Made by a program: the position numbers and the translations under genes. Below, one piece after another: positions 58,891-64,000 of a stretch of DNA of 64,000 nt. The notes below the pieces were generated by a model. It was not told the origin of the DNA. It did no database searches and saw only the letters and a program-made list of their open reading frames with translations. The stretch is taken from contig CASDTX010000025.1 of assembly GCA_949283695.1 (NCBI GenBank), positions 310,001 to 374,000 on the forward strand. The letters run 5' to 3'. Numbering within the stretch: position 1 is the first letter of the stretch; each line of letters opens with the position of its first letter. This DNA comes from an uncultured Eubacteriales bacterium (GTDB lineage Bacteria; Bacillota; Clostridia; Lachnospirales; Lachnospiraceae).

Positions 58891-60567
58891 ATGAAGAGAA
58901 TGAAAGGAAAACTGCTGACAGTGCTTGCGGTTCTTGTCTTGATCGGAATTTATTATTATGCGGCGCTTCCGGCGATTAATATCCATTCTACAGAGGTATG
59001 GGTATTCTTGTTTCTGATTGTTGTACTGGCAGCGGCGCTTTTCGTGAAAAAGAAGAATCTGACCAAATATGAGCTGAAGGAATCAAAAGGCTTGAAGGTC
59101 ATTCTGGGGATTGCAGCAGCACTTGTGGTGGTCTATCTCGCCGGCACACTGCTGTCATCGCCGGTGGTGAATGCCAAGAAGTATCAGCAGCTGCTGAAAG
59201 TGGAAGACGGAGAGTTTACGAAGGATATTGAAGAATTATCTTTTGATCAGATCCCTCTTCTGGACCGGGATTCTGCGACACTTCTCGGGAACAGAAAGAT
59301 GGGAAGTATGGTGGATATGGTCTCACAGTTCGAGGTGGATGAGCTGTATTCCCAGATCAATTATCAGGATCGCCCTGTCAGGGTATCACCTTTGAAATAT
59401 GCCAGCCTGATTAAGTGGTTCACCAATCAGAGCGATGGAATACCGGCTTATATTAAGATTGATATGGCAACACAGGATACAGAACTTGTGAAGCTGGAAC
59501 AGGGAATGAAATATACGGCCAGCGATCATTTTAACCGGAATATTTACAGACATCTGCGTTTCCGGTATCCGACGTATATCTTTAACGAGCTGAGCTTTGA
59601 AGTGGATGACGAAGGAACGCCGTACTGGATCTGCCCGGTGAAACAATATAATATCGGGCTGTTTGGCGGTGTGACGATCGGAAGAGTTGTGCTGTGCAAC
59701 GCAGTGACAGGAGAAACGGTAGATTATGCGATTGAGGATGCGCCTCAGTGGATTGACCGGGCTTATTCCGCGGATCTTCTGGTAGAGCTGTATGACTATT
59801 ATGGAACGCTCAAACATGGATTTATCAACAGTGTTCTGGGACAGAAGGACTGCCTGCGCACAACGGACGGATATAATTATCTGGCGGTCAACGACGATGT
59901 GTGGGTTTACACGGGAGTTACCTCTATAACAGGAGATCAGTCAAATGTCGGATTTGTACTGATGAATCAGAGAACCATGGAGACCAAGTTCTATGAGGTA
60001 GAAGGAGCGACAGAGGCTTCGGCAATGTCATCTGCAGAGGGGCAGGTGCAGAACCTGCATTATGTGGCTACGTTCCCCCTGCTGCTGAATATTTCCGGTG
60101 AACCGACTTATTTTATCGCGCTGAAAGATGATGCAGGGCTTGTGAAGAAATATGCCATGGTAAACGTACAGAAATACCAGATCGTTGCCGTTGGGGATAC
60201 GGTGAGCGAGTGTGAAGAATCGTATTCCAATCTGATGTATGAAAACGGCATCAAGGAAGAACCGGAAGATACCAGAGAAATCCAAGCCATAACTGCGCCC
60301 ATAACGAAGATTGCTCAGGGCGTCATCGACGGAAATTCACATTATTATATCATGGTGGAAGGTTCGGATGAAATTTTTGATGTGTCGGTAGTGGATTTCA
60401 TTGATATCATTCGCTACAACGTAGGCGACGACGTGACGATTGAGTATAAAGAAGGGGAGAAGAGCAATACGGTAGTATCTCTGAATGGTGCGGCGAAATC
60501 CGAAGCTGCGCCGGACTCGGATGAAGAAGCGGACGGCGGAGAGGAACCGTCAGCTGAGGAGCAATAA
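58891..60567 (+). CDS. Large membrane-anchored protein of unknown function
   Basis: A 558-residue protein. Three hydrophobic N-terminal segments (about 6-26, 32-48 and 66-88) precede a large, probably extracytoplasmic domain rich in beta strands (about 95-530). The tail is acidic and low-complexity (PDSDEEADGGEEPSAEEQ). Motifs such as WICPVKQYNIGLFGG and VNDDVWVYTGVTSITGDQSN look conserved in style, but I do not recognise a family. ATG 58891 follows GGAAAGGAAAC; an in-frame start 17 codons upstream overlaps trkH. It may be co-transcribed with trkAH, so a link to ion or envelope homeostasis is possible. A strong terminator follows. Confidence 0.8.
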   Translation: MKRMKGKLLTVLAVLVLIGIYYYAALPAINIHSTEVWVFLFLIVVLAAALFVKKKNLTKYELKESKGLKVILGIAAALVVVYLAGTLLSSPVVNAKKYQQLLKVEDGEFTKDIEELSFDQIPLLDRDSATLLGNRKMGSMVDMVSQFEVDELYSQINYQDRPVRVSPLKYASLIKWFTNQSDGIPAYIKIDMATQDTELVKLEQGMKYTASDHFNRNIYRHLRFRYPTYIFNELSFEVDDEGTPYWICPVKQYNIGLFGGVTIGRVVLCNAVTGETVDYAIEDAPQWIDRAYSADLLVELYDYYGTLKHGFINSVLGQKDCLRTTDGYNYLAVNDDVWVYTGVTSITGDQSNVGFVLMNQRTMETKFYEVEGATEASAMSSAEGQVQNLHYVATFPLLLNISGEPTYFIALKDDAGLVKKYAMVNVQKYQIVAVGDTVSECEESYSNLMYENGIKEEPEDTREIQAITAPITKIAQGVIDGNSHYYIMVEGSDEIFDVSVVDFIDIIRYNVGDDVTIEYKEGEKSNTVVSLNGAAKSEAAPDSDEEADGGEEPSAEEQ

Positions 60568-60591
60568 ACAGAATCGGGGAAAATAAAGAAA

Positions 60592-60628
60592 AATCAGAGG
60601 TGTTTCCATCAACACCTCTGATTTTTTT
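60592..60628 (+). terminator. Terminator after the trk operon
   Basis: AATCAGAGGTGTT (60592-60604) pairs perfectly with AACACCTCTGATT (60611-60623) across TCCATC, with T-run to 60628. Confidence 0.95.
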
Positions 60629-60726
60629 ATCACATTCTATATTTGCCATCCGGGCGGGCTCTGTGCTTTTCAAAACTCGCTTCAGCAAACTCTGACCCTG
60701 GATCCGGGTCAGCTTCAGCTGGCCTA

Positions 60727-61149
60727 TCAGCAGAGGACATTGCAGTCATGAGAATCAATGCCCGGAATATCTTTCTTTTCCGAACTTACGCTTAAATAGA
60801 AATCTATATTGTTCTCTGTGGAGATCTTATTCAGCTTCTGGAGGAGTGCTGCAAGGCTTTCCAGTGTGATATTAGCCTGTTTCAGCACGCTGTCTATGAA
60901 GACTGCTTCGATATCGTGGTTCCCGGCTGCCATGCCGTAAAGGAAACCGACGAATTCTTCAAGAGTGAGAATATCCGGATAATCTGCCATGCGGATCACG
61001 CGGATGTTGAAGTCAACCGTGTATGTATCTTTGTGGCTCTTTTTGATAAAGACAATATTTCCGTTGGAAGTCTTTACTTTCTCATTTGCAAGATCAATCA
61101 TTTTCTGTGTTTTTCCGCTGCCCCTCGGGCCTGTTACTAAATTTACCAT
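60727..61149 (-). CDS. Small P-loop NTPase-like protein
   Basis: A 140-residue protein. The Walker A motif GPRGSGKTQKMIDLA lies near residues 7-21 and a Walker-B-like hydrophobic strand ends in AVFIDS near 84-89. The size is that of a minimal ATPase domain. ATG 61149 is 8 bp from AAAGGAGA; an in-frame start 14 codons upstream is weaker. It diverges from the DUF3793-flavodoxin operon across 290 bp. Similar short proteins in Clostridia carry automatic PilT-like labels, which the sequence supports only at the P-loop. Function unknown. Confidence 0.7.
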   Translation of the reverse strand: MVNLVTGPRGSGKTQKMIDLANEKVKTSNGNIVFIKKSHKDTYTVDFNIRVIRMADYPDILTLEEFVGFLYGMAAGNHDIEAVFIDSVLKQANITLESLAALLQKLNKISTENNIDFYLSVSSEKKDIPGIDSHDCNVLC

Positions 61150-61347
61150 GGCGAATCTCTCCTTTATGTAAGTATTGTTTGAGACTTTCACCTCTCAAAT
61201 GCTATAAACCTATTATACACGAAACCTATGTAGGGAACAACTAAAAAAAGGATAAAATGAGAAAAAGTTTTTGAGCAATCTGCATATAATCGGCTGGATC
61301 GGGAAGGGTATTGTTGAAAAGAAGTGAACGAGAAAAAAAGAGTAAAA

Positions 61348-61424
61348 TGATAAATGTTCTCAAAAACTGGATTGAAATTTTCCACAGTTTATGATACTAT
61401 TTTTGCAATTGAAAATCATTCTCA
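61348..61424 (+). promoter_or_regulatory. Promoter region with two Fur-like boxes
   Basis: TGAAAATCATTCTCA (61410-61424) matches the Fur 7-1-7 consensus in 12 of 14 positions. TGATAAATGTTCTCA (61348-61362) matches in 12 of 14. Between them are TTGAAA (61372-61377) and TACTAT (61395-61400) with a 17-bp spacer. Boxes on both sides of the promoter fit strong iron repression of the DUF3793-flavodoxin genes. Binding is inferred. Confidence 0.65.
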
Positions 61425-61439
61425 AATAAAGGAGGGGCC

Positions 61440-62036
61440 ATGTCAACAGAAATTATATCCTATTTTCTTAAAAATGCAGACCAGAAAGTAAGGCTTGGAT
61501 TTCAGGTCGTACTGCAGTGCGCGCCTTTTCTGAAAGGACTGAAAGTCTCCTGCGTGATCTCGCTGGCAGAGCAGCTCTGCGGAGAACTTGAGGGTCTGTT
61601 CCAGGGGATGGATATTGCGTACTACAGACTTTCCTGTTCGGAGGGCAGATGCCTTGTCCTGTTTTACCGCCCGAATGAACTGGAACGATGCCTGGAACAG
61701 CCTGCGATCTGTGAGCTGCTTAAGAAGTATGGATATGAACAGATGGAGCTTGCACAAATGCTTGACCGTTTGTCCGGACGTGTGAAAGAGTTTGCCTGCC
61801 GCGGCATGGGATTTCCGCATGAAATCGGAGCATTCCTTGGATATCCCGTGGAAGATGTCAGGGGCTTTATTGAAAATGAAGGGAAGAAATACCTCATGAT
61901 CGGATACTGGAAAGTATATGGTGATGTGGCGGGAGCAAGCATGATTTTCAAGGAGTATGACCGTGCGAAGGACTGCGCGGTAAATGAGTTTCTGTCCGGA
62001 AAGAGTGTCCGGGAAATTGCTCTGGCGAGCAGCTGA
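61440..62036 (+). CDS. DUF3793 family protein
   Basis: A 198-residue soluble protein; VRLGFQVVLQCAPFLKGLKV, GMGFPHEIGAFLGYPVEDVR and YWKVYGDVAGASMIFKEYDR are the DUF3793 signature. A Cys sits in LQCAPF, and others fall near 37 and 47. Function unknown. It is followed 20 bp later by a flavodoxin gene, a frequent pairing in Clostridia, and preceded by Fur-like boxes, suggesting a role when iron is scarce. AAAGGAGG lies before the ATG. Confidence 0.88.
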   Translation: MSTEIISYFLKNADQKVRLGFQVVLQCAPFLKGLKVSCVISLAEQLCGELEGLFQGMDIAYYRLSCSEGRCLVLFYRPNELERCLEQPAICELLKKYGYEQMELAQMLDRLSGRVKEFACRGMGFPHEIGAFLGYPVEDVRGFIENEGKKYLMIGYWKVYGDVAGASMIFKEYDRAKDCAVNEFLSGKSVREIALASS

Positions 62037-62056
62037 AGAGAAATGGAGGAGAAAAG

Positions 62057-62485
62057 ATGAGTGTATCAGTAGTATATTGGAGTGGAACGGGGAATACTCA
62101 GGCTATGGCAGAGGCTGTGGCTGAAGGCATTGCAGAAGCAGGGAAGGAAGCTGCTGTAATAGAAGTTGGTGCCGCAGATGCGGCGGCTCTTGCAGCGGAG
62201 GAGGCATTTGCCCTCGGATGCCCGTCTATGGGAGCAGAGCAGCTCGAGGAAACGGAGATGGAGCCTTTTGTGGAGGCACTGGAGCCGCTTGCCGCTGGGA
62301 AGAAGATCCTGCTTTTTGGGTCATATGGATGGGGAGACGGAGAGTGGATGCGTGATTGGGCAGAACGTATGAAGAATGCGGGGGCAGTCCTTGTACGGGA
62401 TGAGGGTGTGATTGCGAATGAAACACCGGATGACGACACGCTTGCAGAGTGCCGCGCGGCAGGGAAAGAACTTGCGGAAGCATAG
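62057..62485 (+). CDS. Flavodoxin
   Basis: A 142-residue FMN protein of the short-chain type. The phosphate-binding loop is YWSGTGNTQAMAEAVAEGI (Thr/Ser-Gly-Thr-Gly-Asn-Thr). FALGCPSMGAEQLEETEM and LLFGSYGWGDGEWM, with an aromatic likely stacking on FMN, follow. Flavodoxin replaces ferredoxin under iron limitation, which agrees with the Fur-like boxes upstream. Many Ala residues mark the first half. It forms an operon with the DUF3793 gene. Confidence 0.93.
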   Translation: MSVSVVYWSGTGNTQAMAEAVAEGIAEAGKEAAVIEVGAADAAALAAEEAFALGCPSMGAEQLEETEMEPFVEALEPLAAGKKILLFGSYGWGDGEWMRDWAERMKNAGAVLVRDEGVIANETPDDDTLAECRAAGKELAEA

Positions 62486-62496
62486 GCGGAAGGCTA

Positions 62497-62526
62497 TTGA
62501 CAAAAACTCTCCGGGATGCATATGAT
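62497..62526 (+). promoter_or_regulatory. Promoter of the ZIP transporter gene
   Basis: TTGACA (62497-62502) and TATGAT (62521-62526) have an 18-bp spacer. Confidence 0.7.
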
Positions 62527-62606
62527 AAGATATCGGTAAATTTTATCATGACCGGCACGGAACTGTGTGGAATACTGTGCCGGAATCTGACAGACGGAGG
62601 GAGTTT

Positions 62607-63389
62607 ATGAACCAGAACACTTTGATAGGAATTTTGATACCATTTGCCGGGACCGCCCTTGGCTCGGCGATGGTATTTTTTATGAAAAAAGAGATGAATC
62701 GGGGGCTGGAAAAGCTTCTTCTCGGATTTGCGTCCGGGGTGATGATAGCGGCATCAGTCTGGTCACTTCTGATCCCGGCGATCGACATGGCGGAATCGGA
62801 GGGCGGGGCTGCCTGGATGCCGCCTGCTGTGGGATTTCTGCTTGGCATGGGATTCCTGCTGCTTTTGGATACGCTGACGCCTCATCTTCATTACACGGAT
62901 GAGAAGCCGGAAGGTGTTCCGTCACATTTAAAAAAAACAACCATGCTTGTCCTTGCGGTAACACTCCACAATATTCCGGAAGGAATGGCGGTGGGGGTAA
63001 CATTTGCAGGAGTCTTGTCTGAGAATACTGCGATGACGCTGGCAGGAGCGTTCGCACTGTCGGTTGGTATTGCGATCCAGAATTTCCCGGAAGGAGCCAT
63101 TATTTCTATGCCTCTTAAGAGTCAGGGGCTGTCCAGAACGCGTTCCTTTGTATACGGGGCACTGTCTGGCGTTGTGGAACCGGCTGCGGCATTGATCACA
63201 ATCCTTCTGACAGGACTGGTGGTCCCCCTGCTGCCTTATCTTCTGTCTTTTGCAGCAGGGGCAATGATCTACGTGGTCGTGGAGGAGCTGATCCCAGAAG
63301 CACAGGCCGGCGAGCATTCCAATATCAGTACCATAGGTGTTGCCGTAGGATTTGTGCTCATGATGATATTAGACGTGGCTCTGGGATAG
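62607..63389 (+). CDS. ZIP-family metal transporter (ZupT-like)
   Basis: A 260-residue transporter with eight predicted helices. The metal-binding helices carry HNIPEGMAVGVTFAG (about 125-139) and QNFPEGAIISMPLKSQ (about 160-175), the paired binuclear site of ZIPs. A HLHYTDEKPEG loop may collect metal. It imports Zn2+ or other divalent ions, possibly Fe2+. GGAGGGAG lies 7 bp before the ATG. It is adjacent to the iron-linked flavodoxin operon but has its own promoter. Confidence 0.9.
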   Translation: MNQNTLIGILIPFAGTALGSAMVFFMKKEMNRGLEKLLLGFASGVMIAASVWSLLIPAIDMAESEGGAAWMPPAVGFLLGMGFLLLLDTLTPHLHYTDEKPEGVPSHLKKTTMLVLAVTLHNIPEGMAVGVTFAGVLSENTAMTLAGAFALSVGIAIQNFPEGAIISMPLKSQGLSRTRSFVYGALSGVVEPAAALITILLTGLVVPLLPYLLSFAAGAMIYVVVEELIPEAQAGEHSNISTIGVAVGFVLMMILDVALG

Positions 63390-63398
63390 CGCTGAAAA

Positions 63399-64000
63399 TC
63401 AGGATTCTGATGAGGGGGAGAGATCCGTGAGGGGGCGGATCTGATACCCCATTTCTTCCCATTTTGTCAGCAGTTCATCCAGAATTTCTCCATTGGTGCG
63501 TGAGGTGCTGTGCAGCAGGACGATGGCACCCGGGTGGATGCGTCCTAGAAGTTTCTCAAAAGCCTCTTCTTTCGTCGGCTGGTCGTCATCCAGCCAGTCT
63601 ACATAAGCCAGACTCCAGAAAAAGGTTTTATAGCCAAGCTCCTTTGCCATTTTCAGGTTGAATTCGCTGTATTTGCCTTGAGGCGGCCTGTAGAAACGGG
63701 TCATCTCCTGTCCGGTCGTTTCTTTGAATGCGGCTTCTACATCTTCCAGTTCTTTTCGGAAAGAATCAATAGATGCAATCTGGGACATGTCGGGATGGTG
63801 CCAGGTGTGATTCCCTACGATATGCCCTTCTTCCACCATTCTTTTCACCAGATCTGGTTCAGATTCTATGTAAGTTCCGACGACGAAAAATGTGGCCGAG
63901 ACCTTATGATTTTTTAATGCGTCGAGAATGGACGGTGTGTTTCCGTTTTCATATCCGGCATCAAAGGTGAGGTAGAGCACTTTTTCGTCCGTATCTTCAG
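63399..64000 (-). CDS. Polysaccharide deacetylase, PdaA-like, N-terminal part missing
   Basis: The frame is open to the window end, so the start lies beyond 64000. At least 200 residues are present. The NodB domain begins TDEKVLYLTFDAGYENGNT; the DAG in place of DDG is typical of PdaA-type enzymes. VGNHTWHHPDMS gives the metal-binding HxxxH, RFYRPPQGKYSEF the catalytic loop, and IVLLHSTSRTNGEILDELL the final motif. PdaA makes muramic delta-lactam in spore cortex; the general class deacetylates N-acetyl sugars. It converges with the ZIP gene. Confidence 0.9.
   Translation of the reverse strand, partial: EDTDEKVLYLTFDAGYENGNTPSILDALKNHKVSATFFVVGTYIESEPDLVKRMVEEGHIVGNHTWHHPDMSQIASIDSFRKELEDVEAAFKETTGQEMTRFYRPPQGKYSEFNLKMAKELGYKTFFWSLAYVDWLDDDQPTKEEAFEKLLGRIHPGAIVLLHSTSRTNGEILDELLTKWEEMGYQIRPLTDLSPSSES

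Noticed and set aside
1..64000. CRISPR array, tRNA or rRNA genes, prophage or transposase genes
   Set aside because: No regularly spaced repeats with unique spacers, no cloverleaf with a CCA-type end and no integrase or transposase motifs were seen by eye; a tRNA or CRISPR scan would be decisive.

Overview
The window reads as the chromosome of a Gram-positive anaerobe of the Clostridia, most likely a gut Lachnospiraceae. The pointers are strong AGGAGG-type ribosome sites, sigma-A promoters with 16-18 bp spacers, T-box, FMN and PRD-antiterminator leaders, ylxM-ffh-rpsP-khpA-rimM-trmD-rplS synteny, and Clostridia-type families such as DUF3793, DUF5685, a circularly permuted GH3 and an EF-G-like GTPase. 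No tRNA, rRNA, CRISPR array, phage or transposase gene was seen. The assignment is inferred from gene content and is not tested by alignment.

Layout. 1-2.5 kb: end of a UbiB-type kinase gene, an undecaprenol/diacylglycerol kinase, an SseB-like protein and a GNAT-like protein. 2.6-6.1 kb: a glucose-type PTS IICBA gene behind an antiterminator site/terminator leader, followed by its likely PRD antiterminator. 6.2-10.9 kb: a BceRS-BceAB-type peptide sensing and detoxification module. 11-14.8 kb: a small CxCxxC protein, a reversed-order GH3 glycosidase and a cytidylate-kinase-like protein. 14.7-17.2 kb: feoAB behind a probable Fur box. 17.2-23 kb: a divergent TruA paralogue, a thioesterase, two overlapping small genes, NfeD-SPFH, a Cys-rich tandem micropeptide and a leaderless subtilase. 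22.8-31.5 kb: a housekeeping block for SRP, ribosome maturation, signal peptidases, RNase HII, YraN and YfiH. 31.5-38.9 kb: MscS, a 6S-like RNA, YihY, T-box-pheST and queA. 39-44.3 kb: a DUF5685-DnaJ-membrane protein operon, a SleB-like hydrolase, and ribU with an FMN riboswitch. 44.3-50.7 kb: a carbohydrate locus (AraC regulator, GPH transporter, GH78-like enzyme, decayed GH3). 50.7-53.2 kb: tyrA-aroA. 53.5-60.6 kb: an EF-G paralogue, Trk potassium uptake and an unknown membrane protein. 60.7-64 kb: a P-loop protein, a DUF3793-flavodoxin pair with Fur-like boxes, a ZIP transporter and a partial PdaA-like deacetylase.

The most distinctive non-coding signal is a set of dispersed palindromic elements between genes. 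One family is an asymmetric REP-like palindrome with four copies. A second is a roughly 41 bp hairpin with three copies, two of which share a further upstream module at the same spacing. A third is a 190 bp element with 26 bp terminal inverted repeats upstream of the EF-G paralogue, whose right half recurs near 45.7 kb.

Protein-level oddities are a TruA paralogue with Glu in place of the catalytic Asp, an EF-G paralogue with TEMD in place of NKxD, a GH3 missing about 70 residues of its barrel, and a tandem Cys-rich micropeptide divergent from a subtilase that lacks an export signal. I found no convincing new multi-gene defence or biosynthetic system. The best candidates for something undescribed are the repeat families and the micropeptide/subtilase pair.
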